Shown: positions 15,638 to 24,695, numbered from the stretch's first letter. The stretch: DNA of 64,000 nucleotides from Treponema berlinense (GCF_900167025.1 NZ_FUXC01000013.1:1-64000); one strand, 5' to 3'. Notes: generated by a model not told the origin, from the sequence alone. Numbers and translations: made by a program.

Positions 15638-16942
15638 ATGAAATTTATTCACACGGCTGACTGGCATCTTGGAAACAGGATGCACGATATTGACAGGACT
15701 TTTGAGGTCAAGGCGTTTTTTGAGTGGCTCAGGGGCGAGATTGTTTTGGAAAATGCCGAAGCGCTGGTTGTAGCCGGCGATATTTTTGATACTGTAAACC
15801 CTTCGACCGAAGCAAAAACGATTTTTCACGATTTTTTGTTTTCGCTTTTGGGAACTTGTTGTAAAAATGTTGTGATTGTCGGCGGAAATCACGATTCTGG
15901 AATGTTGCTTGATTCTGAAAAGTCGCTTTTGAGCGCGCTCAATATTTTTATTGTTGGTTCCGCGGCAAATTTAAAGATTGAGGACATGGTTTTTGAATTG
16001 AAAAATTCAGAAGGGGAGGCGAGGGCAGTTTGCGCGGCGGTTCCTTTTTTGAGGGAATCGGAGCTGAGAGAATTTTGCGATGAAAATTCGGAAGATGGAA
16101 CTTTTTGCGACAAGGCTTATGGAAATTTTTATAAAAAAGTTTATGAGGAAGCGGAAAAAGTTAGGGCTGGAAGAAATATTCCGCTAATTGCGACTGGGCA
16201 TCTTTATGCGGCAGACCTTGAAGGCAGGTTTGAAAACGTAAAAAAAGAAATTTCTGGCGATGATGGGCGAAAAATGCTTGATGTTGTTGGAAAACTTGGG
16301 TCGGTTCATGCCGGAATTTTTCCGAAAGAATTTGATTATGTTGCGCTTGGACATATTCATTATTCGACAAGGGTTTGTAAAAATAACAAAATTCGATATT
16401 CTGGCTCGCCTTTTGTAATGGGATTTGACGAAGCGAATATTGCAAGGTTTGTCTTGAGCGTGAATGCTGAAAAAAATTCTACAGAAGTAGAAAAAATTGA
16501 AATTCCAAAAACCGTGGAATTTAGGCGCTTGAACGGAGATTTTTTGACAATTCGCACGGAACTCGAAAAATATCTGGACAAAAAAACGACCGTCGAGACT
16601 TTTTTGGAACTTTATTATAAAAAAGAAGCCGGAATAAATATTTACGATCAGCTTGAAGAACTTATAAATTCGCTCGAAGAAAAAAATGTCTATGTCGTAA
16701 ACCTTCGGGTTCAAGAAAGCGAAAATTCGGGTGATTTTTTTAACGAAACTTACGACATGGAAGAAATGGCGGCTTTAAAACCTGAAAAAATTTTTGAAAA
16801 TTTAATTTTGGCAAAAAGCAGGATTGAAACTGAAGGAAAAACTGCGGACGAAGTTGAAAAAGAAAAAAATGAGATTGTAGGAACTTATCTTCCTTTTTTT
16901 ATGGAAACTTTTGCTGAAATGGAAAATGAGCCGGAAGAATGA
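15638..16942 (+). CDS. sbcD: Exonuclease subunit SbcD (Mre11 family)
   Basis: A 434-residue metallo-phosphoesterase nuclease that works with SbcC on hairpins and double-strand ends. All motifs are present: HTADWHLG at residue 5, VVAGDIFD, VGGNHDS, then ATGHLY and ALGHIHY. The ATG at 15638 starts the fold exactly; the frame is open upstream only because it crosses the structured repeat. No strong Shine-Dalgarno. sbcC follows 41 bp downstream. SbcCD cuts cruciforms, which is notable given the palindromic repeats and iterons nearby. Confidence 0.95.
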   Translation: MKFIHTADWHLGNRMHDIDRTFEVKAFFEWLRGEIVLENAEALVVAGDIFDTVNPSTEAKTIFHDFLFSLLGTCCKNVVIVGGNHDSGMLLDSEKSLLSALNIFIVGSAANLKIEDMVFELKNSEGEARAVCAAVPFLRESELREFCDENSEDGTFCDKAYGNFYKKVYEEAEKVRAGRNIPLIATGHLYAADLEGRFENVKKEISGDDGRKMLDVVGKLGSVHAGIFPKEFDYVALGHIHYSTRVCKNNKIRYSGSPFVMGFDEANIARFVLSVNAEKNSTEVEKIEIPKTVEFRRLNGDFLTIRTELEKYLDKKTTVETFLELYYKKEAGINIYDQLEELINSLEEKNVYVVNLRVQESENSGDFFNETYDMEEMAALKPEKIFENLILAKSRIETEGKTADEVEKEKNEIVGTYLPFFMETFAEMENEPEE

Positions 16943-16983
16943 TTTTTTTGAATTGGCGGCGTTAAAAACGGAGAATTAAGCAG

Positions 16984-19900
16984 ATGAGAATTTTAAAAAT
17001 AGAAATTGAAAATTTAAATTCACTCAAAGGTTATTGGAGCATTGATTTTGAACATCCAGATTATAAAAAAAATCACGACCTTTTTGTAATAAGCGGTGAG
17101 ACTGGTTCTGGAAAAACTACAATTTTGGACGCGATAACGCTCGCTCTTTACGGACGGACTCCAAGACAAAAAAGCATAAGGTCGGAAAACGAAGTTATGA
17201 CCCGCCACACCGCAAATTGTATGGCGCGCGTAACATATTTTTGTAAAAACGGAAAATTTGAGTCGAGTTTTGAGCAAGGCAGGGCGCGCGGAAACTGCAA
17301 TGGAAATTTAACAAAATGTGAGTTTTATATAAAAAATCTTGAAACTCAGCAAAAAGAAACTTTTAAGACGGAAAAATCGATTTCAGAAAGAACTGCGGAA
17401 ATAATTCACCTTGATTATGACGAATTTTGCCGGTCGGTTATGCTTGCGCAAGGCCAGTTCGACACTTTTATAAACGGAGATTCTCGAAAAAAAGCGGAAA
17501 TTCTTGCAAAATTGAACGGAACTCAAAAATACAGAATTTTTGCACAGAAAATTTGGGCGAAGGCAAATGAAGAAATTAAAAAATTTAAGGAATTAAAGGA
17601 AAAAACAGAGGAAATTCGGGTTTTGACGGAAGATGAGGTAAACGCGCTTAAAGAAAGCCAGAAAAATTTTTCTGAAAAAACAAGTCAAAATCAAAACAAA
17701 ACAGCAAAAATTCTTGATTCGATAAATTGGCTGGATTTGCTTGAAAATGCAGGTTTAAAAAAGGATTCCGCTGTTAAGAACAGAAAGTTGTTTGAAGAAG
17801 ATGAAAAAAAATTCGAGGAAAAAAAGCAGATTCTTTTAAAGGCGGAAAATGCCGGAAAGTGCGAAGTTGAATACGTCACTTTTAAAAATTTAGAAAAACA
17901 GCAGGCGGAAAGCGGGGAAAAACTGAATTTTTCGAAAAGTGAATTGAAAAAAATCGAAGCGGAATCGGAAATTGCAGAAAAAAATGCCGGAGATTCAAAA
18001 AAACAGAGGGAAAATGCAGAAAAAGAGCTGGAAGAAAATTCTAAAATTTGGAATGAAGTGCGAAAAATTGACGCTGAACTTGTGCCGCTAAAAAATACCT
18101 GGAATACTTGCCTTGAGCGAAGAATAACTGCCGAAAACGAATTTATTCAAAAAAAGAGCGCTTTAGAAACACTTTGCAAAAAAATTGAAGAGCTTGACGG
18201 GAAAAAACAAAGGCTTTCGGTTTTTGTAAAAGAAAATGCGGCTGACGAAAAATTGCAGCGAATTCTTCCGGTTTTAATTCAATTAAAAGACAGTTTTTTT
18301 GCTCAAAAACAAAAATTGGCGGACTTTGAGAGTGAATTAAGACGAGAAGAGCAAAAATTTGAGAAAGCAGATTTTGAAAAAGGCGAAATTTGTTCCGAAT
18401 TGGAAAAAGCCTCTGAAAAGTTAAAAAATCTCGTAAATTCAAATTATATTTTGGTTTCGACGATTATCCGCGATTCCTTAAAAGAGGGAAATTCCTGTCC
18501 TGTCTGTGGCTCAAAATTTCATAAAGAATGTGAAAAAAACGCAAAAAAAGAAGATTTTGTTCAAAACGATAAAAAATCAAGTCTGGTAAAAAACGAAATT
18601 CTTGAATTGAATGAAAAAATTGAGGAGGGGAGGGCGGAACTTCAAAAAATTGAACTGCAAATTTCTGCCGGAAAAAACAAAATTGAGACTTTAAGAAAAA
18701 ATTTTGCGGAAAAAGACGCAGAATCTTCAAAAATTATAGAAAAAATCAATTCGGAAATTTTGCCCTGGTCGCTCGAAGTTCAAAAAAATGAAACTGAAGA
18801 AAAAATTTTGGTTTTAATAAGCGGTTTGGAATCAAGAAGCAGAAATTTTATTCAGCAAAAAGTGGAACTTGAAGACTGTGTTGATGAAATTGAAAAACTC
18901 AAAATTCAAAAAAATGGATTTGATATAGAGAAGATAAAAGAAAATCTCGAAAAAGAAAAACTTGAATGTGAAAAAGCGGAAAAAATTTATAATTTAAAAA
19001 GGCTTGAACGTGAAAAAATTTTTGGCGAAAAAAATGTTGATTTTGAAGAAAAAATTTTAAAAGAAAAAGCTGAAAAATTAAAAAAACTTGCGGAAAATTT
19101 TGCTGAAGAAAAAAGCAGGGTTTTGGAAAGAAAAGCAAGAATTTGTTCGGAAGTTGAAAATTTTAAGCTTGCAATTGAAAAAAATGAACCGGTTTTGCAG
19201 GAAAAACAGAACGCGCTCGAAAAAAAACTTGCCGAAAACGGTTTTTTGAGTGTTTTGGAACTGGAAAACTGTCTTTTGAGCAAGGAAAAAATTCCTGAGT
19301 TAAAAAAAGAGCAGGAAAATTTAGAAAAACGAAATCTTGAAACTTTGCAGGATTTAAAAAATTCAACTGAGGAATTTGAAAAAATTCAAAACGAAAAAAA
19401 GACGGATTGTTCTAAAAATGAGCTTTTGGCAGAAAAAAATGAGCTTGAAAAGGAAATTGCCGAGGCAAACCAGCAGATTGGAAGCATAAAAAATCAGCTG
19501 GCGGAAAATGAGAAACAGGGAGAAGCTTTAAGAATTGCCCGTCAAAATCTTGAAAAAAGCGCAAGACAAAAGGCTATTTGGGAGCAAATTCAAAAATTTA
19601 TTGGAAAATCGACCGGCGAAGATTTTGAGGTTTTTGTCGAATCTTTGGCGTTAAAAAATCTTCTGGTAATTGCAAACCGCTATGTTTTTGAAATTTCTGG
19701 AAAATATACGCTTGTGCAGAAATCCGGCGAAGTTGATTTTGTTGTTCACGACGAAAATTATCCTGACGAGAGGGATAACCGTTCTGTTACAAATATGAGC
19801 GGCGGAGAAAGATTTATAATCAGTCTTTCTCTTGCTTTGGGAATTGCTGAGCTTGCAAGCAGAAATGTGCGCGTTGATTCTCTGTTTTTGGACGAAGGCT

Positions 19901-20097
19901 TTGGAACTTTGAGCGGAGAACCTTTGACTCAGGCGATCTCCGCTTTAAAATCTCTTCAAAATAAAGGCAAAATGCTTGGAATAATTACGCACATTGACGC
20001 TGTAATTCAAGAATTTGACCAGAAAATTCAAGCCGTAAAGAAAAACGGCGGAGTGAGTGAACTGGCCGGTTCTGGAATTACAAGGCAAAAGATGTGA
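16984..20097 (+). CDS. sbcC: Exonuclease subunit SbcC (Rad50 family)
   Basis: A 1037-residue SMC-like ATPase partner of SbcD. Walker A GETGSGKTT lies at residues 38-46, a long Lys/Glu-rich coiled coil spans about 200-880, and the zinc hook CPVC is at Cys505-Cys508 in its middle. The C-terminal half has the signature NMSGGERF, Walker B LFLDEGFGTL and the switch His in ITHIDAV. GGAG stands about ten bases before the ATG. It ends one base from the stop codon of the convergent permease gene, with no terminator between them. Confidence 0.95.
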   Translation: MRILKIEIENLNSLKGYWSIDFEHPDYKKNHDLFVISGETGSGKTTILDAITLALYGRTPRQKSIRSENEVMTRHTANCMARVTYFCKNGKFESSFEQGRARGNCNGNLTKCEFYIKNLETQQKETFKTEKSISERTAEIIHLDYDEFCRSVMLAQGQFDTFINGDSRKKAEILAKLNGTQKYRIFAQKIWAKANEEIKKFKELKEKTEEIRVLTEDEVNALKESQKNFSEKTSQNQNKTAKILDSINWLDLLENAGLKKDSAVKNRKLFEEDEKKFEEKKQILLKAENAGKCEVEYVTFKNLEKQQAESGEKLNFSKSELKKIEAESEIAEKNAGDSKKQRENAEKELEENSKIWNEVRKIDAELVPLKNTWNTCLERRITAENEFIQKKSALETLCKKIEELDGKKQRLSVFVKENAADEKLQRILPVLIQLKDSFFAQKQKLADFESELRREEQKFEKADFEKGEICSELEKASEKLKNLVNSNYILVSTIIRDSLKEGNSCPVCGSKFHKECEKNAKKEDFVQNDKKSSLVKNEILELNEKIEEGRAELQKIELQISAGKNKIETLRKNFAEKDAESSKIIEKINSEILPWSLEVQKNETEEKILVLISGLESRSRNFIQQKVELEDCVDEIEKLKIQKNGFDIEKIKENLEKEKLECEKAEKIYNLKRLEREKIFGEKNVDFEEKILKEKAEKLKKLAENFAEEKSRVLERKARICSEVENFKLAIEKNEPVLQEKQNALEKKLAENGFLSVLELENCLLSKEKIPELKKEQENLEKRNLETLQDLKNSTEEFEKIQNEKKTDCSKNELLAEKNELEKEIAEANQQIGSIKNQLAENEKQGEALRIARQNLEKSARQKAIWEQIQKFIGKSTGEDFEVFVESLALKNLLVIANRYVFEISGKYTLVQKSGEVDFVVHDENYPDERDNRSVTNMSGGERFIISLSLALGIAELASRNVRVDSLFLDEGFGTLSGEPLTQAISALKSLQNKGKMLGIITHIDAVIQEFDQKIQAVKKNGGVSELAGSGITRQKM

Positions 20098-20098
20098 T

Positions 20099-21187
20099 TT
20101 AGTTGCTTTTGTTTCCCAAAAAAACGGCAATTGGTTTTAGATAGGAAATATTTTCGCAGACAATTTTTATTATAACCATTAACGGAACTGCAAGAATCAT
20201 TCCTAAAATTCCCCAGAGCCAGCCGGCAAGAGAGAGCGAAACAAGAATAACAAACGGCGAAATGCCGAGATTGTCGCCTTCAATTTTTGGTTCAATTACG
20301 TTTCCAAGAATCATATTTACGGCAATAACCCAGATTCCGATTATAATTGGAGCAACCGGCGACGGATAAAACTGGATGATTGAAAAAAGAATTGTGATTG
20401 CGCAGGAAGCTATTGAGCCAAACGTTGGAATAAAATTGAAGCAAAAAGCCAGAAATGCCCAGACCAGAGGAAAGTCCATTCTTGTGAGTGCGCACGCAAA
20501 AAAAATAAAAATTCCGGTAAAAAGCGAAATTACGAATTTAATCGAGATGTAATGAGTTGTGTCTTTTATGATGTTGTGCACGATTTTTATGACGCGCAGG
20601 TTGTGTTCGTCTGTAAATGCGAGCCGAACCTTGTGCTTTGTCTTTTTAAATTCTGCAAGCAGAAAAATTGACAGCAAGACTACGAGAAAAAGAGTTTTCA
20701 TAAAAACTACGACAGAACCTGTAAAGTCAATCGCAAGAGATTTTAAATATTCAAGAATATTGAACTGGTTGTTTAAATTTGCAAAAAGAGAAGCTTCTTC
20801 ATCAAAATTTAAAAGTGCAAAAAATTTGGAATTTGGATGGGCTTCGATTGCGAGACGGATTGAGTCTTGAATTGCATTGAAACGTTCCTGGTAGCGTGGA
20901 ATTGCAAGAACAACTGCCTTAAAACTTGCCGTAAGAATGTTTGCAACAAGAAAAAATGCGACAAAAAACGCAATGTATACGATTACGGTCGAAAGCCACC
21001 ATGGAAGTTTTATAAAAAGGCAGAGGCGTCTTATGAGAGGATAAAAAACAAGAGACAGTAAAACAGCAAGCACGACAGGCTTAAAAACATCCGCCATTAC
21101 CTTAAGAAGCATTCCGCACAAAATTGTTAAAAAGAATAGAAGGATGAAAAAAATCCCTTTTAAAAATTTATTGTTTTGGTTTTCCAT
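20099..21187 (-). CDS. AI-2E family transporter (PerM/YtvI type)
   Basis: A 362-residue membrane protein with about eight hydrophobic segments: one near residues 10-30, a pair at about 33-80, and a group after residue 150 that includes the family's FNFIPTFGS stretch and a final VPLMVIIKIV segment. The fold and length fit the AI-2E/PerM permeases, whose substrates range from autoinducer-2 to ions and quinones, so substrate is unknown. Transcription is convergent with sbcC. A terminator is not visible. Confidence 0.85.
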   Translation of the reverse strand: MENQNNKFLKGIFFILLFFLTILCGMLLKVMADVFKPVVLAVLLSLVFYPLIRRLCLFIKLPWWLSTVIVYIAFFVAFFLVANILTASFKAVVLAIPRYQERFNAIQDSIRLAIEAHPNSKFFALLNFDEEASLFANLNNQFNILEYLKSLAIDFTGSVVVFMKTLFLVVLLSIFLLAEFKKTKHKVRLAFTDEHNLRVIKIVHNIIKDTTHYISIKFVISLFTGIFIFFACALTRMDFPLVWAFLAFCFNFIPTFGSIASCAITILFSIIQFYPSPVAPIIIGIWVIAVNMILGNVIEPKIEGDNLGISPFVILVSLSLAGWLWGILGMILAVPLMVIIKIVCENISYLKPIAVFLGNKSN

Positions 21188-21356
21188 TTGTTTTTTCCTT
21201 TAGGGTAGTTTAGTAGAGTCGTTGTCTAAATTCAATTGGTTAAATTAAAGCGGAACGGTAATTTTAAGTTTTATTTTTTTAGGCAGGCATTTTCTAAGGT
21301 CGTTTTAAGGTCGATTGATAAAACACAAAGTTTGGAGTATAAAATTTAGAATAATT

Positions 21357-21743
21357 ATGAATGAAGAAGATAAATTTTTATTAAAGACATTAAAAAAAAT
21401 ATATTCGCAGATTTTGGATGAGCGGACGGAGCTTTTGCGTTCTGACGGAGAAAATGCACGGATTGCGGCGGAATATGACGATTCAATTGCGCGCTTAAAA
21501 AGGCTTTTGCCTGAAATTCACGAAGTTTTTGATATTTACAGGCTTGAAGAAGAGGATTTTGTTTTTATTATCGAAACTTTAGAAATGTACTGCGAAAGTT
21601 TTATTATTGACGGTCGGACTAAAGATTCAAAGGAACGCGACGAAAAAGAATTTAAAGAATTGCAAGATTTTTTGGATCAGTTTTATGACGACGAGTCTGA
21701 CGAAGATGAGGAGTCTGATGAAAATTTTGAGGATGAAGAATAA
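21357..21743 (+). CDS. Hypothetical acidic protein
   Basis: A 128-residue cytoplasmic protein of unknown function. ATG at 21357 was taken because the alternative start 14 codons upstream is a TTG without a ribosome site. The first 100 residues look helical (KFLLKTLKKIYSQIL, then EYDDSIARLKRLL), and the last 25 are almost all Asp, Glu and Ser (DDESDEDEESDENFEDEE). It lies nine bp upstream of tcdA, so the two are probably cotranscribed. I do not recognise a family. Confidence 0.65.
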   Translation: MNEEDKFLLKTLKKIYSQILDERTELLRSDGENARIAAEYDDSIARLKRLLPEIHEVFDIYRLEEEDFVFIIETLEMYCESFIIDGRTKDSKERDEKEFKELQDFLDQFYDDESDEDEESDENFEDEE

Positions 21744-21752
21744 TTTTTATTT

Positions 21753-22520
21753 ATGAAAAATCAGTTTGAAAGAATTTGCCTTACTTTTGGCAAAGACAGA
21801 ATGGAAAAAATTTTTGCTTCAAGAGTGATCGTTTTTGGAATTGGCGGAGTTGGAAGTTATGTTGTCGAAGCTCTTGTCCGTTCTGGAATTGGAGCAATTG
21901 ATATTGTTGATGATGATACGGTTTGCCTGTCAAATATAAATCGTCAGCTTTTTGCCCTTCATTCGACGCTTGGAAAAAACAAGGTCGATGCTGCCGAAGA
22001 GCGGATTTATGACATAAATCCGGAATGCAAGGTTACAAAGCACAAAGTTTTTTTTACGCCGGAAACCGCCGGTCAGTTTGATTTTTCGGTTTATGATTAT
22101 GTCGTTGATTGCATTGATACTGTAACTGGAAAACTTGCAATTATTGAAAAGGCAAAAGAAGCCGGAGTGCCGGTTATAAGCAGCATGGGAGCCGGAAACA
22201 AGGTTAATCCGTCTTTGCTGGAAGTTGCCGATATTTCGAGGACGAGCGTTTGTCCGCTTGCCAGAGTTATGCGCAACGAACTTAAAAAACGCGGAATTAA
22301 ACGGTTAAAATGCGTTTTTTCGACAGAAAAAGTAATTCCTCCGAAAGAAGGTGAATTTAATTCTGATGAAATTGAAGAAAAAAATTGCGGACATTTAAAA
22401 AGGCAGACTCCAGGAAGCAATGCTTTTGTTCCGCCGGTTGCAGGCCTTATGATTGCAGCAGAAGTTGTAAAGGATTTGACCGGTTTTTTTGTGACGAATC
22501 TTTTTAAGAACGGAAAATAA
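21753..22520 (+). CDS. tcdA: tRNA threonylcarbamoyladenosine dehydratase
   Basis: A 255-residue E1-like (ThiF/HesA) enzyme that cyclises t6A37 in ANN-decoding tRNAs to ct6A. The Rossmann motif GIGGVGSYVVEALVRSG is at about residue 30, followed by DDDTVCLSNINRQ with the arginine finger, and the long TcdA-type insertion with GAGNK and LARVMRNELKKRGI. The usual C-terminal hydrophobic helix (VAGLMIAAEVV) is present. A ThiF role in thiamine was considered because of the thi genes, but the TcdA segments decide against it. Confidence 0.9.
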   Translation: MKNQFERICLTFGKDRMEKIFASRVIVFGIGGVGSYVVEALVRSGIGAIDIVDDDTVCLSNINRQLFALHSTLGKNKVDAAEERIYDINPECKVTKHKVFFTPETAGQFDFSVYDYVVDCIDTVTGKLAIIEKAKEAGVPVISSMGAGNKVNPSLLEVADISRTSVCPLARVMRNELKKRGIKRLKCVFSTEKVIPPKEGEFNSDEIEEKNCGHLKRQTPGSNAFVPPVAGLMIAAEVVKDLTGFFVTNLFKNGK

Positions 22521-22537
22521 ATTTTTTAAGGAAAACT

Positions 22538-22660
22538 TACGCCTGATTGGAGCAGCGCGCAAGCGTTGCAAAGAAAGCTGTGATTAAAAATCACGGTTTT
22601 CTTTGCAATGGAGCGAAAAGCGGAACTGCGCAAAGCAGGTTAGACCGCAGAATTTCGTCC
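22538..22660 (+). repeat. Dispersed structured repeat (copy paired with 8746-8870)
   Basis: CCTGATTGGAGCAGCGCGC, the hairpin GTTGCAAAGAAA/TTTCTTTGCAAT with inner GTGATT/AATCAC, a GCGAAAAGC hairpin, and GGAACTGCGCAAAGCAGG. The CCTG/CAGG pair replaces the GGG/CCC pair of other copies. It and the copy at 8746 form inverted repeats around a 13.7-kb segment containing the plasmid-type replicon. Confidence 0.8.
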
Positions 22661-22677
22661 GAATTTAAAAGCTTTTT

Positions 22678-23457
22678 TTAGAAAACTGTAACAACTTCGC
22701 CGTTTGGGTATTTTTTGTTGATGTATTCTTTTACTTTTTCGCTTTCGATTGCCTTGATGAGGGCTTTGATTGCCGGTTTGTTTTCGTTGCCGGCTTTTAC
22801 TGCGATTACGTTTACATAAGGTGAAGATGAGCCTTCAACAAAAAGTCCGTCTTTTTTTGCAGAAAGTCCTGCTGGAAGAGCGTAGTTTCCGTTGATTACA
22901 GCGGCGTCAACGTCGTCGAGTACGCGTGGGAGCGAAGCGGCTTCGATTTCTTTGAATTTAAGTTTGAGAGGATTCTTTTTAACATCGAGAGGTGTTGCTT
23001 CGATACCTGCGCCTTCTCTCAAAGTGATAAGTCCTGCTTCCTGAAGGAGCAAAAGCGCGCGTGCTTCGTTTGTAGGGTCGTTTGGAATTGCTACTGAGGC
23101 TTTCTTTTTGAGGTCTGAGAGCGACTTGATTTTGTGAGAATAAACTGCGAATGGTTCAACGTGAATTCCTGCTGCGTTTACAAGGTGATAGCCTCTTTCT
23201 TTGTTGAACGATTCGAGGTAAGGAATGTGCTGAAAGTAGTTTGCGTCAATGTCGCCTGATTCTACAGCATCGTTTGGTGTTACATAATCAGTAAATTCGA
23301 TTACCTGAAGGTCGATTCCCTGTGCCTTGAGATCATCTTTTACAAGGTTGAGGATTTCTGCGTGTGGCTCTGGAGTTGCTCCAACTTTGAGAACTGTCTG
23401 TGCGTTTACCGCAACTGCTGCAAGTAAAGCCGATGTGATTGCCAGGATTTTTTTCAT
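22678..23457 (-). CDS. metQ: Methionine-type ABC substrate-binding protein (MetQ/NlpA family)
   Basis: A 259-residue exported binding protein for methionine or a related amino acid. The signal peptide ends VNAQ without a lipid-accepting Cys, unlike the other two MetQ proteins here, so it should be soluble in the periplasm. Family segments VGATPEPHAEIL, QVIEFTDYVTPNDAV, DANYFQH and AVINGNYAL are clear. The gene stands alone, without metN or metI beside it. Its promoter TTGACA-N17-TATATC is overlapped by the Rrf2-type palindrome, and a repeat with its own Shine-Dalgarno forms the leader. Confidence 0.9.
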   Translation of the reverse strand: MKKILAITSALLAAVAVNAQTVLKVGATPEPHAEILNLVKDDLKAQGIDLQVIEFTDYVTPNDAVESGDIDANYFQHIPYLESFNKERGYHLVNAAGIHVEPFAVYSHKIKSLSDLKKKASVAIPNDPTNEARALLLLQEAGLITLREGAGIEATPLDVKKNPLKLKFKEIEAASLPRVLDDVDAAVINGNYALPAGLSAKKDGLFVEGSSSPYVNVIAVKAGNENKPAIKALIKAIESEKVKEYINKKYPNGEVVTVF

Positions 23458-23464
23458 ATCTTAC

Positions 23465-23590
23465 ATCTCCTTAATAAAACACCGCGTTAGCGGCGAGACA
23501 CGGATGGCGAGAATCACAGTTTGTGAAAGCAACGCTTGAGCAAACTGTAATGATAAAAATTACACGGATGTAATTTTTATCATGCCTCCT
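23465..23590 (-). repeat. Leader element carrying the metQ ribosome site, with a mini-ORF
   Basis: On the minus strand the region starts GGAGGC-ATG and encodes a seven-residue peptide (MIKITSV, 23583-23560) whose codons lie in a 15-bp hairpin (ATGATAAAAATTACA/TGTAATTTTTATCAT). A second hairpin (ACAGTTTG/CAAACTGT) follows, and then GCTAACGCGGTGTTTTAT-TAAGGAG, the ribosome site of metQ. The last block recurs upstream of ribBA at 51239-51266. Confidence 0.5.
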
Positions 23591-23607
23591 TTGTCGATAT
23601 TTTGATT

Positions 23608-23643
23608 GCCGATAGATATACTAGGTAATAATTTTTATGTCAA
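23608..23643 (-). promoter_or_regulatory. metQ promoter with overlapping Rrf2-type operator
   Basis: Minus-strand TTGACA (23643-23638), 17-bp spacer, TATATC (23620-23615). The 19-bp site ACCTAGTATATCTATCGGC (23626-23608) covers the -10 box and matches the palindrome ACCTA-N9-TAGGT found at the other met promoters, with a weak right half. Confidence 0.65.
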
Positions 23644-23794
23644 GAGTTACAAAAATTATTTTTAAATCGGCATTTGTTAAAAAATGTAGCAAACTTTTTG
23701 AACTGCGACAACTGTAATAAAAATTATCGGCCTATCGACAAAAAATTATTTTTTTATTAAAGTTAAAGTATCTTTTTTTGGAGGTGCATGAAAA

Positions 23795-23872
23795 ATGGCA
23801 GTTTATTTTGAAAAACTCGTACGCCAGAATTTCCGCAACGGTGTCATGCGCCTTTCTCCTCGTGCCCTTTAA
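23795..23872 (+). CDS. Possible small peptide (25 residues)
   Basis: MAVYFEKLVRQNFRNGVMRL.. ending SPRAL, preceded by GGAGG at 11 bases. An ATG seven bases earlier in another frame sits closer to the ribosome site and encodes only seven codons. It lies between metQ and the lyase remnant. It could be a leader peptide or chance. No family is recognised. Confidence 0.25.
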   Translation: MAVYFEKLVRQNFRNGVMRLSPRAL

Positions 23873-23999
23873 TTTTTTAACAGATTAAATTTCCTGCTTT
23901 TTAAATTTTTCCGGGCAAATTCTCTTTTTTTATTTATCCTTTTTTTTGACAACAGGCTTATTGTTTTTTTGCCGTGCTGTCTTTTGTTGCGGAGTTTTT

Positions 24000-24188
24000 A
24001 TGGAATTTTCAAATTATTGTTTTGATACGCTTTGTGTTCAGGGTAGTCCAGAGGCAAAAGTCTGGGTTGACCGTGGAACAATGTTCGGGATTGAAGGAGA
24101 GAAGTTTCAGAGAATAAATTGCGCCACTCCAAGAAAAATTCTCGAAGCGGCGCTTAAAGCGATTTGCGGCGAGTTTAAGAATAATTGA
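24000..24188 (+). pseudogene. Remnant of a PatB/MalY-type cystathionine beta-lyase
   Basis: A 62-codon frame with a good ribosome site (GGAG, five bases before the ATG). From about residue 20 it matches the C-terminal end of PLP-dependent C-S lyases (AKVWVDRGTMFG..GE.F.RINCATP, then ILEAALKAI), which are normally about 390 residues. The first 12-15 codons could be the original N-terminus, so an internal deletion of more than 300 codons is likely. The PLP lysine and the whole large domain are missing. It lies between metQ and the Rrf2 gene in a sulfur amino acid region. Confidence 0.6.
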
Positions 24189-24209
24189 ACGGAGGATTGA
24201 AGTTTTTAA

Positions 24210-24635
24210 TTAAATTACGTAGTCAAAACCGTTAAATTCGCGGTTTTTTTCGGCAATTTGTTCGAGGGTAATGCTGTCAACGTAGTGGTTTACTGCTTCG
24301 TCAAAACCTTGCCAAAAAGCGTCGTTTCCGACGGAAGAAACTGTATTTCCTTCTGATACACCTTTTGGGCTTAAATTGCCTTCCATTGCCCGCAGAATTT
24401 CTCCGGCTGTGTATTGGTCTGGAGTTTTTGCGAGCCTGTAGCCGCCGTTATTTCCGCGCAAACCGACAACAAGTCCGGTTTTGCTGAGCTGCATTAAAAT
24501 TTGTTCGGCATATTTTATGCTCAGGTTGTGGCGGTGGCTTAAAATTTTTAGAGCTACGTATTTTGAAGGGTCTTGTTCTGCAAGGTCGGTCATAAGCAAA
24601 AGCGCGTATTGACCCTTTGTTGAAATTTTTAACAT
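24210..24635 (-). CDS. Rrf2-family transcriptional regulator (CymR-like)
   Basis: A 141-residue winged-helix repressor. The N-terminus MLKISTKGQYALLLM and the recognition region LSIKYAEQILMQL, then VVGLRGNNGGYRLAK, are standard Rrf2. There is no Cys at all, so it cannot hold the Fe-S cluster of IscR; this resembles CymR, which controls cysteine and methionine genes through a protein partner. A 19-bp palindrome lies 61-79 bp upstream of its start, and the same palindrome is at three met promoters and the M20 hydrolase promoter, so it probably controls this local regulon and itself. Confidence 0.9.
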   Translation of the reverse strand: MLKISTKGQYALLLMTDLAEQDPSKYVALKILSHRHNLSIKYAEQILMQLSKTGLVVGLRGNNGGYRLAKTPDQYTAGEILRAMEGNLSPKGVSEGNTVSSVGNDAFWQGFDEAVNHYVDSITLEQIAEKNREFNGFDYVI

Positions 24636-24695
24636 AGAAGTATCTCCAGGAAAAATTTTCCTAAAAAGGGATTTTTTAGAAGTGTTATAAGAATA

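Noticed and set aside
21753-22520. ThiF (thiamine adenylyltransferase) for the E1-like gene
   Set aside because: The arginine-finger region and the long internal insertion fit TcdA, and no ThiS is present.
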